This document shows positions 43,942 through 54,890 of a DNA stretch of 64,000 bases, piece after piece. Origin of the DNA: Cristatella mucedo (taxonomy: Eukaryota > Bryozoa > Phylactolaemata > Cristatellidae); contig WPIO01000012.1 in NCBI GenBank assembly GCA_009760855.2, forward strand, positions 4,608,001 to 4,672,000, given 5' to 3'. The position numbers and the translations under genes were made by a program. Each line of letters starts with the position of its first letter. Within the stretch, counting starts at the first letter, position 1. The notes under the pieces were generated by a model, which was given only the letters and a program-made list of their open reading frames with translations, was not told where the DNA came from and made no database searches.

Positions 43942-45589
43942 GTAAGAGCGCCCAAGCAGAAAGCTCGGCTGCACTGTAATAATGCTGGCATAGTGCAATC
44001 GCCTGTCGCCCATCAAGCGACGTCTTCAAGTTGGGCATGCAGCTTCTTGTTTGCTTAGCTTCATGATTTTGCATGTTGATATTGTGAGCAGTGTGAGTAT
44101 GAACTCGATTGCAATGCCGCTGTGAACGTTGCATGTGACATGCCGTGATAGCAGATGCCGGTCCGGTCACGTGGCGGGTAGGTGGACAAAACAAACACGC
44201 TTTTGGCAAGTAAATGCTAAACCCAAGCGTTAGTGTTAGGATTTCGTAGTGTCGGTGCTGAAAGAGTTGTTACGAGCAGTCGAATCTGAGCAAACACGTT
44301 GGCAGCTGGTCAGTGCTGCCAGACAAGAGCGGTGCGTTTTGGCAAAATGGTTAGGTCATAGACAGCAGTCCAGCGGACTGCGCAGCTGTCCTTCTTGTCA
44401 TTAGTTTATGTGAGGTATAAGCCCACTGGACATCGATTTGAGTTGGCATCGAGGCTAATAGTGTCTCAGGCAACTAGTTGCTATATGTGCCATTGTGAAA
44501 TTCGTAGGCCAACATGTACTCATCCTCTTGCTGTTTCACAATCTCACTGTAGCATGCACAACTCATTTATGAAGTGATGACTCTGAGTGCTGTCATAGTT
44601 TTTTGGCTGTGGCTAATGGTAGGTGCATATGTTTTTGGTGGTAACATTTTGAGCTTGAGTCGGGGCTCTTTCTGCACAGTGGCAAACAAGTAAGCTTATG
44701 ATATGTCCAGCAAGAAACTGCTGTGCTGGGGAATCTCAAAAACCTGGTCAGATACTGGGATCCGGTGAGAGAGATAGCTAGTGAAAAAAGTCTGAGAAAC
44801 ATTAGTGCTTATGACAATACCGTTGCCTTAAGTCCACTTTGATGACTTATTTGTTTGACTCATTGTTTAAAAGAGGGCGCTATTGCTGCCATTAGAATGA
44901 AATAAGTGGCATTCTGTCTTTTAATCGATATTGTGTTCTTGTCTTCTGGCTGGAGCTTGGATTTATCAAGAATCAGCTAGCTTCTTGTATTGCTAATCGC
45001 CTACTTTAAACTCTCATCTTTAGCTCGACCATTTCTGTATTGATGCTCGTCATTACTGGTACGTTTTCTTTATGAGCCGTTAGGCGTGTCAGGGAACTCG
45101 ACAGACATTACGACTATTTATTATAAAGTTTGGGAAGCAATTCAACAGTGAACTCTTTGCTGGCCCACACTCCATGAGGTCGATTAAGATCAGCAAATTG
45201 GATGGCTGCTAGGCATGTCAAGACGACTTGCCAAAGAGCACTAGAATCATCTTGTGATCACACTTGGTCTATCTCTATTTGATCTTTGGGTAATAATTTG
45301 CTTGTTTCATGCTTGCATTTATATTTTGCTTCTTTCATCCGTCCATTTTTGTTCATCAGCTAGTACAGGGTGTTTTCCAGCTACCGACCACATTACCCGT
45401 GAAAGATTGGTGTTTGTGCATGCCTATAGGCACTGAAACGTTGTGCATAAGTATAGAGAATCTCAAACGACATTGTGACCGTCTGATATCATGCACGGTC
45501 TCGTGGTGCTAGCCGCCTGGTAAATGCTTCGTTGCTGCCTGCGTGGTGCATGAATTTTGAGTGCCTGTGTAATGTCACCTTTTGAGTAG
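43942..45589. other. PARP intron, nothing recognised
   Basis: AT-rich intron sequence with short frames only. No named repeat seen. Confidence 0.5.
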
Positions 45590-45753
45590 GAACTGAATTA
45601 ACGAATCCTGAGGTCACTATGACAATTTGCGGTGGCTCCGCTGCGGCGGCCTATCAGGCCGTTCAAGCTTTGAGGGACCACTGCAAGGCCCGGCTGAATC
45701 CACTTGTAATATCTGAACCGCAAGAAGTTCTATCTGTCCTCGGTTCAAAGCAG
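45590..45753 (+). CDS. PARP14-like exon: KH-like module before WWE
   Basis: It opens after TTTTGAGTAG with phase 1. The start TELTNPEVTMTICGGSAAAA and AYQAVQALRDHCKARL form a strand-turn-helix pattern (V.MTI.G....A..A...LR) typical of the KH-like segment between the last macro domain and the WWE domain in PARP14. About 20 more residues follow, ending AGCAG|gtattt in phase 0. Confidence 0.75.
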
Positions 45754-46281
45754 GTATTTAATACAAATTTAGCAAGCGTATTTGATGTCATGGCGTGTAT
45801 GTGTCTATCATGTGCTGGTGCTCCTGTGCATGTGTGCTTGTTCATGCACTTTAGTCTGTGGTTCATAGGTATGTTAAATAGGAAGGTGGCATGACATGAT
45901 CTATTCTTCTAGTGGCGGTTCTTTTTGTTAAGATTCATTTCGATTAACTTTGCTGTACTTGTCTAGTCTCTGAAACTGGCTTGCGTGTGTTAGAAGGGAG
46001 CTACTGTGTTCAGTTATTAGAGTAGTTACGTCGGTGTGAACTAAGATTACTCAATGCTCGGACTTTGGGGAGACAGCGATTGTGAAAGCTTTTACATTTT
46101 TTTGGCTGTATCTGAAATGGTAGTCTAGAACTAAATGATCGTGATATGGTGCGTGTTCCTGGTGCTGGTGTTTGCTCGCAGTACTGCTGAAGCAGACCGA
46201 ACCCTCCTCAACATTCGAGCTTCAGATGAAGGCATTTCGTGGCGGTCAATTGGAGGGCAGAGTGGGCAGAAGCTGACATTT

Positions 46282-46400
46282 AATAAAAATAATAATAATA
46301 ATGCACTTGATAAAGCGCCCTCAGAGAACTCAATCTCTCTCTTACATTTGCTGCAAATGGAAATGCAATTAAATGGTGAGTAATATCATGCTTGATAAAC
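46282..46400 (-). mobile_element. LINE A 3' end in antisense orientation
   Basis: AAT repeats, the hairpin AAAGCGCCCTCAGAGAAC and part of the 3' UTR (TGGTGAGTAATATCATGCTTG) in minus orientation, inside the intron 45754-47688. The upstream frame at 46135 runs into this repeat and is probably not an exon. Confidence 0.8.
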
Positions 46401-47688
46401 GAAAAAATTGACATTTCAGGGTGTTCACGGTCTCTTTTACGCAGCACGATCAGTAGCCGGTCAAGTCTGGTTTTAAAGCAGAGCTGTAGCTGTTGTTATT
46501 GTGCTGCATTGCTTGGGGCTAAATTATCGAAGAAGAAAGTGCTAGTTAGTACCAGCTATGTTCGGATTGCACATTTGCAAATAGTCACATACAAGCCTGC
46601 CACTCACCAGCATGCCACTGGACCCTATTTAGATGCCTCTACTGGAGGAAGAGTCCTGTTCCTGCTGACCGTAGCTAGGTCTGCTCCTTTATTCCGCTAA
46701 TGTTCTATACATATATATGTATTACCTGATTAGAACAAAATTCTAAAAATTCACCCAGCATTGCTGATCTTTTTAATCCTTGCGGCCAACTGAGATGATT
46801 TGCGATTAAACATACTGACTTCCTGTCTTGCTGGCATTATTTTGCAGATTTTGGCCATTTCCTTATATTAAATTAGAAAAAATCAAACGTCTATTTTGAA
46901 TTTTCATCACAATAGGTATTTCGAAATATGACCCTATAAGAAGAGATGCGACTTTTTCAACAGGTCATAGTTAAGATCTCGAGTGTGGGCAATCTTCCTA
47001 ATGCCCTTTTGTGTTTAAGTTTGATAGAGAGTAATAATCTTTGCTCCCAATCTTAAATATGGGCTCGGGTAATCTCAGGACATGGCTGTGATTGTGACGC
47101 TGCAGCGCTTGGAGTATGATTATGATAACATGACATAGTATTGGCTGCTGCCACTCCTAGCGAAGCAAAGGTCGAAGACGTCACAGTGCATCTGTGACCT
47201 CTTTGGCGATTGGTATATATTGTGGTGCTGTGTGGTTGAAGGGGGCAGATGGGTGCAGACGAGTGCTGTCGCCGTCCGGCCTCCTTCGGCCTTGCCTGCC
47301 GGAGGCTGTTGCCCCCTTTTGAGGTGGGGTGGAGAATTTATGGTACTCTTTTTGCACTAGGTCTCATTTCTGTCACTTGATTTCACACATGTCACACTGA
47401 GTCACTCATTTCTGTCATTCTGTCACTGTGATAGCCAAAATGGCTCTTCTGCCACTGTATAAATGAGGCTGTTAAATCAGCTAAGCTGTTATTTGGCCAC
47501 CTAAGAGGCACCCACTGCCTCACTGATTTGTGGTGCTATGAGCCGTCTTCATTGACCGAATCAGGGAAGCTTGGATTGCAGTTACCTGCTTTGTGGGTTG
47601 CAGTCACTGAGCGAGGTGTCCAAGTCACCCGGCAGCTTTGCACTTAGCAGGTGTGCAGCACTTTGCCTTGTGGTTTTGGCTGCTGCAG
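46400..47688. other. PARP intron with SINE1 tail
   Basis: Nothing coding is recognised. A SINE1 3' part (CTCTTCTGCCACTGTATAAA, then GAGGCTGTTAAATCAGCT) lies at 47436-47490 in plus orientation. Confidence 0.5.
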
Positions 47689-48097
47689 GTTCGCGAGCTG
47701 GCTCAGTATGTGCTCACTTCGACCGGCGCAAAACTGCAAATAGAGAGAATTCGCGGCAAGGTCTGCCTGCTTGTGGTGTGCCTTGACCGTGACTCGGCGA
47801 CCCAAGCACTGGTGAAGCTCACCAAGGTGCTGTATGCTGAGCAGGCCGCGTTGGCCAACGAGGAGAAGCTGGCCAGCATGGCCGTGTGGCAGCACAAGTA
47901 CGGCTCGAAAGGGGCATGGATCAACTACTGCCCTTCTCTTAGCAGGAGGCTCGAGGCTGCCTACGCTGCCTCGATGCAACAGATCCGCTACTTCAACGAC
48001 GCCGGCGAGTACTTTGTCGACCTGGCATGCATGAGGGATTATCGGCTTTCGGCTCAATCCGATATTGCCATGGTGCAGCGTATCGGACCCGAGCTAG
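47689..48097 (+). CDS. PARP14-like exon: WWE domain
   Basis: The acceptor GGCTGCTGCAG is in phase 0. After about 60 residues of helical linker (VRELAQYVLTSTGAKLQIER, TKVLYAEQAALANEEKLASM) comes a WWE domain: AVWQHKYGSKGAWINYCPSL, LEAAYAAS, and EYFVDLACMRDYRL ending near MVQRIG. The two tryptophans, the Tyr after the second, the LE..Y helix and the VDL..M strand fit the family. WWE domains bind ADP-ribose or iso-ADP-ribose and place ART domains on modified targets. The donor CTAG|gtgagg is phase 1. A broken paralogous copy is at 48-442. Confidence 0.9.
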
Positions 48098-49329
48098 GTG
48101 AGGCTTTGCCTGCCTGGCTAACCGAGCCGGTCATGTGTGCTCGGCGGCTGGCTCGGCTGTGACGGTGCTTGCCTTGGGCGGTCATCTTCGGTCGCCGTGC
48201 TGCCTGTCTGCTGCAGTGCTGCGTCTGTCGTCGCATGGTGAGCCCCGTCTGCTGCTCAGAGTCACATCTATCGAAGGCATCCTCGAGTCATCTTTGATGT
48301 GAATTGTATTTGCTGCGCCTGTTGCCTAGGCAAGCGTCTATAAGTTCGACCGAACGAACATTATTTGTGGCCTGTAAGGTCCAGTTGTTTGTTCCGTGGT
48401 TTGTGAAGGCTGGGCCCTAATGTCGAAAGACACCTAGATCCGGTAACCTTGGTCGTGCAGTGGCAATGCCTTACTACTGAGCTTAGACTAGTGGCACAAC
48501 TTGGGTGCATTTGGAATTGAACCGTAGTATTGAAGCCATATACAGAGGAATAGGAAGAAATCGAAACGTGAAATGCACAGGAAGAGATTTTTTCTTTTAG
48601 GGTACTGTATGACTGCCTAATTAATCACATTATCATTCCAGCTGGGAATGTCAAATAGTAAACGAAGACTGGCACGAGGAATGGACAAAACTGCACTAGT
48701 TGAGAATGTAAGGTAAACTGAGGTGAAAGGCTATTAAAGATAATAAAATGGTGTATAAATTGTGTCAAAGCAAAAAATACACACCGATGTGGGTAATTGT
48801 GCCAGGTCTGTGGATAGAAAATGGCTAGCTGTCTGTTTTTAAGGTAGTTCTACTGACTAGTCGTTGACAGCAGACTACCGAGCTAAATGTGAGGTGTTAA
48901 AACATTTTCCGAAGCTCTTTGTGTTGTCTGAGAAGCAAGTATCAGAGACTAATTTGATTTGAAGCTCATTTTTGCATTTAGCTCTTAATGCCCCCTAGGT
49001 GCCCTCGGAAGAGGCATTCCTTTGTCAGATCACTGGCATCATAGATGTCAGTGGTATGTAGGTACATATGTAGTTGGGGGTCTCTGAATCGCAATACTCA
49101 CTCTGGATTCAAATCATTTGGCTTTGACACAAACGAATGGGTGCAGCATTCTTGGCCGGCGCTTGACTAGACAAACCTATCCATTTCATAAATTAAACTA
49201 CTGCTTTATCAGGAACACCTTCGTGTATGGCAGGCTTGCATACTTTTCTTCAACAGTTGAGCTTTTTTATTTGTTTTCGCTGTTGCATTACGGCCTTGGT
49301 CACAACAAATATAGTCTTGTGTTTTTTAG
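48098..49329. other. PARP intron (paralogous to 450-2592)
   Basis: It aligns in long blocks with 1740-2590 of the duplicate and contains the tRNA-like remnant at 48430-48500. No coding signal is seen. Confidence 0.6.
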
Positions 49330-49472
49330 GAGATCCATTTCCTCCATATTGGACCGCTTGCGACTCTTATTTGGAGGTCACGCTGGACCCAATTATCAAT
49401 GGTACCGAATATTATGATGTCCTGAGGCAATTCTCTCAGACCATGGTACCTGTGCCCCATCAAGTTGTCGAG
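49330..49472 (+). CDS. PARP14-like exon: start of the ART domain
   Basis: It opens after GTTTTTTAG in phase 1 and reads GDPFPPYWTACDSYLEVTL, then DPIINGTEYYDVLRQFSQTM and VPHQVVE, ending GAG|gtaagt in phase 0. In PARP14-type enzymes this segment, with P..W and a helix of the form Y..V...F..T, leads into the catalytic fold. A broken paralogous copy with the same splice sites is at 2593-2734. Confidence 0.85.
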
Positions 49473-49627
49473 GTAAGTGGCTTTCGTCGTCTTGGCCACA
49501 GTCGTGCTATTGGACTGCCTTCTGAGGTTAACTTGCCTGGCTAGTTTGGACATCTGGTAGTGGTAGGGCCAACGAGAAGTTACAAATACTCAGCAGTGCA
49601 GCAACTTAAGGTATTTACCTGCTAGTG

Positions 49628-49810
49628 CAGCGGTTCTCAACCTGTGGGTGGCAATCCCTTCGGGGTCGAACGACCTTCTCATGGGTCGCCTTAGACCATT
49701 GGAAACAGGCATTTCCACATTTTGCATGCAATACTTGTATGGTTGGGGGTTGCCACAACATGAGGAACCGTATTAAAATGTCGAAGCATTAGGAAGGTTG
49801 AGAACCGCGG
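49628..49810 (+). mobile_element. SPIN-type hAT MITE with 8-bp target duplication
   Basis: The element has 15-bp terminal inverted repeats CAGCGGTTCTCAACC and GGTTGAGAACCGCGG (one mismatch). It is flanked by a perfect 8-bp direct repeat TGCTAGTG (49620-49627 and 49811-49818), the hAT signature. Internal strings such as GGTCGAACGACC, GGGTCGCCTTAGACCATTGG, CACAACATGAGGAACCGTAT and GCATTAGGAAGGTTGAGAAC agree with what I recall of the SPIN non-autonomous hAT family. No transposase is encoded. It lies in the intron between the first two ART exons and is absent from the paralogous intron at 2740-3400. Confidence 0.85.
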
Positions 49811-49953
49811 TGCTAGTGGGTGTGCAGCATAGAATGCTCGACTTCCGGGTTCCACCAGATCCCGGATTTGATGTTAGTGCCTTGTTGGTGCTCTCTGTGC
49901 AGCTTTTATCTTCCCTCTCTTCAGTCCTCTGACATGCGTTTGAGGAGCTGCTA

Positions 49954-49956
<3 letters not shown>

Positions 49957-49987
<31 letters not shown>

Positions 49988-50002
49988 CATTCCCCCCCCC
50001 CC
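49957..50002. repeat. (CT)n and poly-C microsatellite
   Basis: A CT run at 49957-49983 is followed by a C run at 49992-50002, within the ART intron. Confidence 0.95.
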
Positions 50003-50451
50003 GATGTCTGCATGCTTTGTGCAAATGCATATACTCTGATAGATTCGACAACATCCCCATGAGCATCTGCTACCGTGCATGTGTCACGGATAGCCAGCGA
50101 TTATATATCCTAGCTTTCTTCCAACAAGGTGCATCTCGAAGTCCTTAACACCCAGTCAAGCCCTGACATTGGAGCCTTTGCGCTTCGGTCTTCATCTTCT
50201 ACAATCGTCTGTATGCTGGAATGGTGTGTCTCCCTCTCTCGGTCTTTCTATTTCTATGTCCCTCTGTTTCTAGGTCTCGGTTTCGGTATCACTCTGATCT
50301 TCAATAGTTGCAATTACAGTATGCTCTTAGTTCATTTGTTTAGGGAGACGTTTATGGGTTGGTTCATGCCTCTTCGGTTAGCATATTCTTCTGCAATGCT
50401 TATTTACTGTCTTACACCGTATGCTATTTCTTGCATACTTGCTGTTTGTAG

Positions 50452-50629
50452 ATTGTACGTATACAAAATCCCACCTTGTGGAGGCAATATTGTGCTCTTA
50501 AGAAGGAAATGTCGAGGCACGTGACAGCCCTGCCACCATTTGATTGGTGGCTGTGGCATGGAGCTCCAGCAAAAGCTGTGGAGCTCATATGCCGCAGCAG
50601 GTTCAACCGTAGCCACTGCGGTGTGAATG
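50452..50629 (+). CDS. PARP14-like exon: ART domain with catalytic histidine
   Basis: Acceptor CTGTTTGTAG, phase 0. It reads IVRIQNPTLWRQYCALKKEM, matching the family pattern I..IQN..LW..Y...K, then FDWWLWHGAPAKAVELICRS and RFNRSHCGVN. The H of LWHG (codon 50557-50559) is the first residue of the catalytic triad and contacts NAD+. The FNRS.CG.NA turn follows across the next splice. It ends AATG|gtatgg, phase 1. No copy of this exon is visible in the duplicate. This exon and the next are needed for catalysis. Confidence 0.92.
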
Positions 50630-51767
50630 GTATGGCTTCCCTTACACTCCCGAGCCTGTCCCCGGGGGTCAGTGGTATTAGCCATCATTGGGCCAACACC
50701 TGCTCTGTCTGCTGCATTTATGCTGGGGCATGCTGGTACATTTTTGCTATGACGTGCCTGAAGGAAACCAGTTGCCAAAAACACTGCATCGTTGCTTGCA
50801 TTAGTAGATAGTCTCGTCGTTATTAGCCCAGGTGTCAGCATGGAAGCTAATCAATAAGTCAGCAGGTTGTAGAATTTCGGGCACGAGATGCATATGATGA
50901 GATCGCACGCAAATTAGGCTCCGTGACTTAAACAGCAAACTATTCTAGATTTTGGTGAAGTAGTGATTGCAATAGGGCCATCCGGCTGAGCACTCGCACG
51001 AAGTTGCCTGTTAGAACGTACCTTTCTAGATTCACTTGATTTACAGCCGTCCTTCGGTTTCTCATTTTTCCTCATGACCTCTTTTGCTTGATGTGGGTGC
51101 ATGGAGTTGCTGGCTGTCGCATAATTACAGGCTGAGACTCGACAATTGTGAATGGAGAAAGGTATGTTTAAGATTGGATAACGTGCACACTTGCTCACAT
51201 ATGCATATATACAGAGTGGGGGACTGGTTTTGTATCTATTACCAACTGCCAGGAGATAATGAGTGAATCCATGGAAGTAGCACTTGAGGACCGATTAAGA
51301 TTATGATTTGAACCAACGTTTAGACTATTCATGATTGCTGAGCTAGAAAATATTTAGTTTCCTTTGCCCAAGGGGTTAAATGCTTGCACTTTACGACATT
51401 AGATGTTGGTTACTGCTCCCTGAAAGCTAGAATGATAGCAGCTATGGCCTTTCTGCTGCTAAATAAAGGAGGCTGATGAATCAGCTTACCATACTTCATG
51501 CATACAACCTAGAATCTATTAGTAAGATCAAACCTAGAAAATACAGTGAGTGAAGCAAAGAATAGCTAGTACACTTTAACCAGAGTTTGCAGAATTTAAT
51601 TTTAAGGAAATGTACACGTTTTGGCTGAGGCTGGCTTTATATAAGGTAGTGCCTGGTTCAGTTTAAGGCAGACAGGAGACCATCTAAAGCACACAATATT
51701 CAAGTTGTACATCTGCTCGATCCCTCAGGCATCAATGGGCCATGCCTAAAATCACACGACCTTAACA

Positions 51768-52310
51768 ATAATTGTTTTTCTATAGTGCCCTCTAGGAACT
51801 CAATCCCCGTTCATGCACTTTAGGTGTGCAGTTAAGAAAGCATGATCATATGGTTACCGATAGGGTGCAGTGTCAACAAGCATAATGTGGTTAGTGATAT
51901 CATAGACAGTGTCAGCGTGTGTAGGTGTACATTGGACAAATTGCAGAGAACCTCAAAAGGTGTTAGACACTTATGTGTGTTTCAGCTACGTTTTAAATAT
52001 TAAGTCATGGAATTGCTTGACGTTTATTGGGAGTAATTTCTAGGCTGTGGAAGCATAGGAACTAAAGGACCGGTCTCCGATTGACTTGGGGATTGGTTTG
52101 AGGCACAGCTAAACGACTCGAGATAGTATGGTGGGTGCTACGAAGCCTGTCCAGAACAGCTCTGAGAGTTATTGGAGAAAAAGAATGCAGAGACCTAAAA
52201 TTGATTGATAAAGCCTTGAAGTCGGTATACTGCTTTATGTGAAGTCAGTGAAGGTCGGCCAGAAGTGGCTCCAAAAGGCAACTTCGATTCTAGGAGTAAA
52301 ATGGCCTGCA
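51768..52310 (-). mobile_element. LINE A-related fragment, antisense, diverged
   Basis: The terminal hairpin variant is near 51775-51825, followed by 3' UTR-like sequence (GTGGTTAGTGATATC) and a strongly mutated C-terminal coding region. On the minus strand GCCGACCTTCACTGACTTCA, ...GACTTCAAGGCTTTATC corresponds to the ADLHWLP...IDFKVLS segment. It may be a related subfamily. Confidence 0.6.
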
Positions 52311-52724
52311 GTGATGGCCTCATCTCACTGGTTTTAAGCATGCCAAATAACAATAGCTCGAGCATAAGAAACGAGAATAGTCTGTGCTCTGGAACTTAAT
52401 ATTACTGCGCTTTTGTATTAACGCCTATTTACCTCTAGAAGAAAGAAACGCTGACTTTTTCAGTTTATTCCAAAAGATGCAGTAAAATCAACTGCGTTGT
52501 TGATGTATTACAAAGTTCAGAAGGATCAAGTGCATGTTCTTCTAATCTTGTATAATGTGCAGTGGTGAATGAATTTGCCATCGATGAAGGGACTATTTTA
52601 TTAGGCATTCATTGTCTAAGCTTTGGTTCAATTTTTTTTGGTAGAAAGACCAATACATTTTTGCTCTAGTATTCATCTTTTCTGTTCGTTGACCATGTAA
52701 TTGTTGGAGATTTTCAGCCTCTTT

Positions 52725-52872
52725 TGACAGATCGAGCCGGTTCGGTCAGTGGTTAAGGTGCTTGCCTCAACCTTGACCAGACCTTAAGGTTTGGCCAAGG
52801 TCGTGGGCTCGAGCCCCGTGGCATATGTGAAGCGCCTGAATAGAAAGTAGGTCCTCTTAGTGCGCTATAATA
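52725..52872 (+). repeat. SINE2 with tRNA-like head and LINE A-like tail
   Basis: The head has GTCAGTGGTTAAGGTGCTTG (A box) and GTGGGCTCGAGCCCCGTGGC (B box), like a tRNA. The 3' part GTGAAGCGCCTGAATAGAAA...CTCTTAGTGCGCTAT with AAT repeats follows the LINE A terminal hairpin. It is the clearest SINE2 copy in the window. Confidence 0.75.
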
Positions 52873-52960
52873 ATAATAATAATGTACTTGATAAAGCGCC
52901 CTCAGAGAACTTAATCTCTCTCTAAGCGCTTTACATTTGCTGCAAAAGGAATATAAGGCT
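52873..52960 (-). mobile_element. LINE A 3' tail, antisense, next to SINE2
   Basis: GTACTTGATAAAGCGCCCTC, GAGAACTTAATCTCTCTCTA and AGCGCTTTACATTTGCTGC form the LINE A hairpin in minus orientation, joined tail to tail with the SINE2 copy through shared AAT repeats. Confidence 0.75.
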
Positions 52961-53559
52961 ATACAGATGAATTATATGTATGTATATATCTAGCATAAGC
53001 TGTCACCTATTTTTTCTTTACTTGTCATGCTAAAGAGCACAGTGGATTGTTAATCTGAGTGGAACTAAAATGTTCATAATTCATACCGCTTAGCAGTTAG
53101 CAAGACGAATGAACACCCCTTCCTTCTAAAAGAACCATTAAATTTATGTAATTGTAATGCACTACTGTGAATAAAAATTTAGTGACGTTACGATTTTATT
53201 GTATCCTTTATGATAACAATTTGCAGCTACTACTACTATGATGGTACAACTGTAATGAGTTTGACTACAACACACTCTCATAGAAGAAATTAGACATTGT
53301 GTTGTGTATTTAATTGTGAATAAGTGATCAACGGGATTTTGGTCTTAACTTTATTGAATTAGCCGTGTAAGCGCTCTGGAGATAATCTGGCAGTAGAGTG
53401 GATAAATGTAGTGCCTAACCGAGGCAATAAAGTCTTCGCATGGTCTGCCGGTTCGTAAGTCGTTTTGGCTGAATCTTTGTGCAGCTATATGCTTATGTGC
53501 ATGGTCTGTTATTTCCAAATTGAATGAAGTGAGACCTCGACTTTTCTTGTATTTTTATG

Positions 53560-53850
53560 AATGATTCACTTTTTATAGCGCCCTAAGAAAATCAAATCTC
53601 TATCCCGGTGCTTTACAATTTGCTGTAAGACAAGCAATAACCAAAAGTTGGTGAAATGCAAGGTAGCATGCATGCTAAAAAAAACTTCTGGCTCACGTCA
53701 TTAAGTGGTCCTCCAACCAACTTCAAACTCTTTGGATAACGTGCATTTAGCTCATATGCTCCCAAAGTCTGAACTCATTCCAGACTGTTATCACGGCATG
53801 ACTAACCTTTCGACGATTCTTAGCATAAGTTAAAAACCTCCTACTTATCT
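53560..53850. mobile_element. Fossil LINE A tail and C-terminal fragment
   Basis: A tail hairpin in minus orientation (53560-53640) and a plus-orientation C-terminal fragment (53705-53850, TCATATGCTCCCAAAGTCTG). Both are also found in the duplicate, at 5620-5705 and 9065-9215, where the insertion block separates them. Confidence 0.65.
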
Positions 53851-54195
53851 TTTATTTAGCATTTGCTAGGTATGCATGAATTGTCCAGAACATGTTTGTG
53901 CCTACTAAGACTGTATCAGTTATCTCAAACCAATAGAGAAACTTCCTTTCCACCAGATTGTAAGTGCCTATGATGAGGTATCTTGAGGGTGTTTTACAAA
54001 TATATTTTTTATTATTATTATTTAAGAGACCTAACACGGGGGCCTACCTGATTAGCATCGTTCAGACCATCATTGTAAAATCGAAAACAGAGTAGTTTGT
54101 ATGCAGTAGTAAACTCTAAATTCTGATTTTAACTCTCAAGCTGGATCTAATGATTGTATGAAATCGTTTATATATTTATATGATATATATATATA

Positions 54196-54360
54196 TATAA
54201 ACTGATTTAACAACCTTATTTGTATAGCAACAAAAGAGTCTTAACGGAAGTCGCCACTGCTTGGCAATAAAAGAACGCCCACAGCAGGATTCAAACCTAC
54301 GACTTCGGTCGTGAAGAGTGGGTATTGAGTATTTCCGAGCTATCTAATTCACGAGGCTGA
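54196..54360 (-). repeat. SINE1 copy, minus orientation
   Basis: AAACTGATTTAACAACC tail next to a short TA run, then CAATAAAAGAACGCCCAC and a B-box-like GGATTCAAACC. It interrupts alignment with the duplicate (around 9360), so it is younger than the duplication. Confidence 0.65.
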
Positions 54361-54890
54361 GCTAGATGTGGCCGCGCTTACTGTAATAGGCTAGATTAAG
54401 TGAGCTTTTTTGAATGAGATATGTAACTGGCCATCAACGTGCTAACTTCCTAAGACTTACTAGAATCCAGCTAGACTTGCTTATTATTGTGAGAAATCTC
54501 GTTTATTAGTAAGTGCCAAATGCTATCTAATGCTTGACAACAGTAGTTGTTAGCAGTTATACATCACCATTATGGAGCATATCTACTTCTCTTAAAAGAA
54601 CCTGCATTTCACGCAATCAATTTTCTCACATGAAATATAGCGTTCAACTGTTGCACTTAGCAACCGGTTGGTTCTTCAGTATGGCACGTCAGTTCGTGGC
54701 AGTATTATGTATTACTCACTGTCCCCAAGAGCAAGAGTCTAATGCTCGTTATTTGTAGTCCACATTTCCTTGAACATGAAGCCGTTTGAGCTTTTGCGCA
54801 CACCCCATTTTGCATTCCAGTTCTGTGCTGCCCACTTTTCGAATTCCACACGCTGTAGCTGATCGTTATTGATTAACTGAACTGCTGTAG

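Larger units (their letters stand above)
50630..54890. other. Large PARP intron with transposon fragments
   Basis: This 4.3 kb intron holds LINE tails and SINEs listed separately and is paralogous in part to 4440-9765. The stretch 50640-51760 shows no gene I can support. Confidence 0.6.

Noticed and set aside
46135-46383. Extra PARP exon with a hydrophobic start.
   Set aside because: Its acceptor phase does not match the flanking exons, no donor is present, and the frame ends inside a LINE A tail.
50129-50524. Membrane-like hydrophobic frame before the catalytic exon.
   Set aside because: It is intron sequence that reads out of frame into the ART exon, and no start or splice support is seen.
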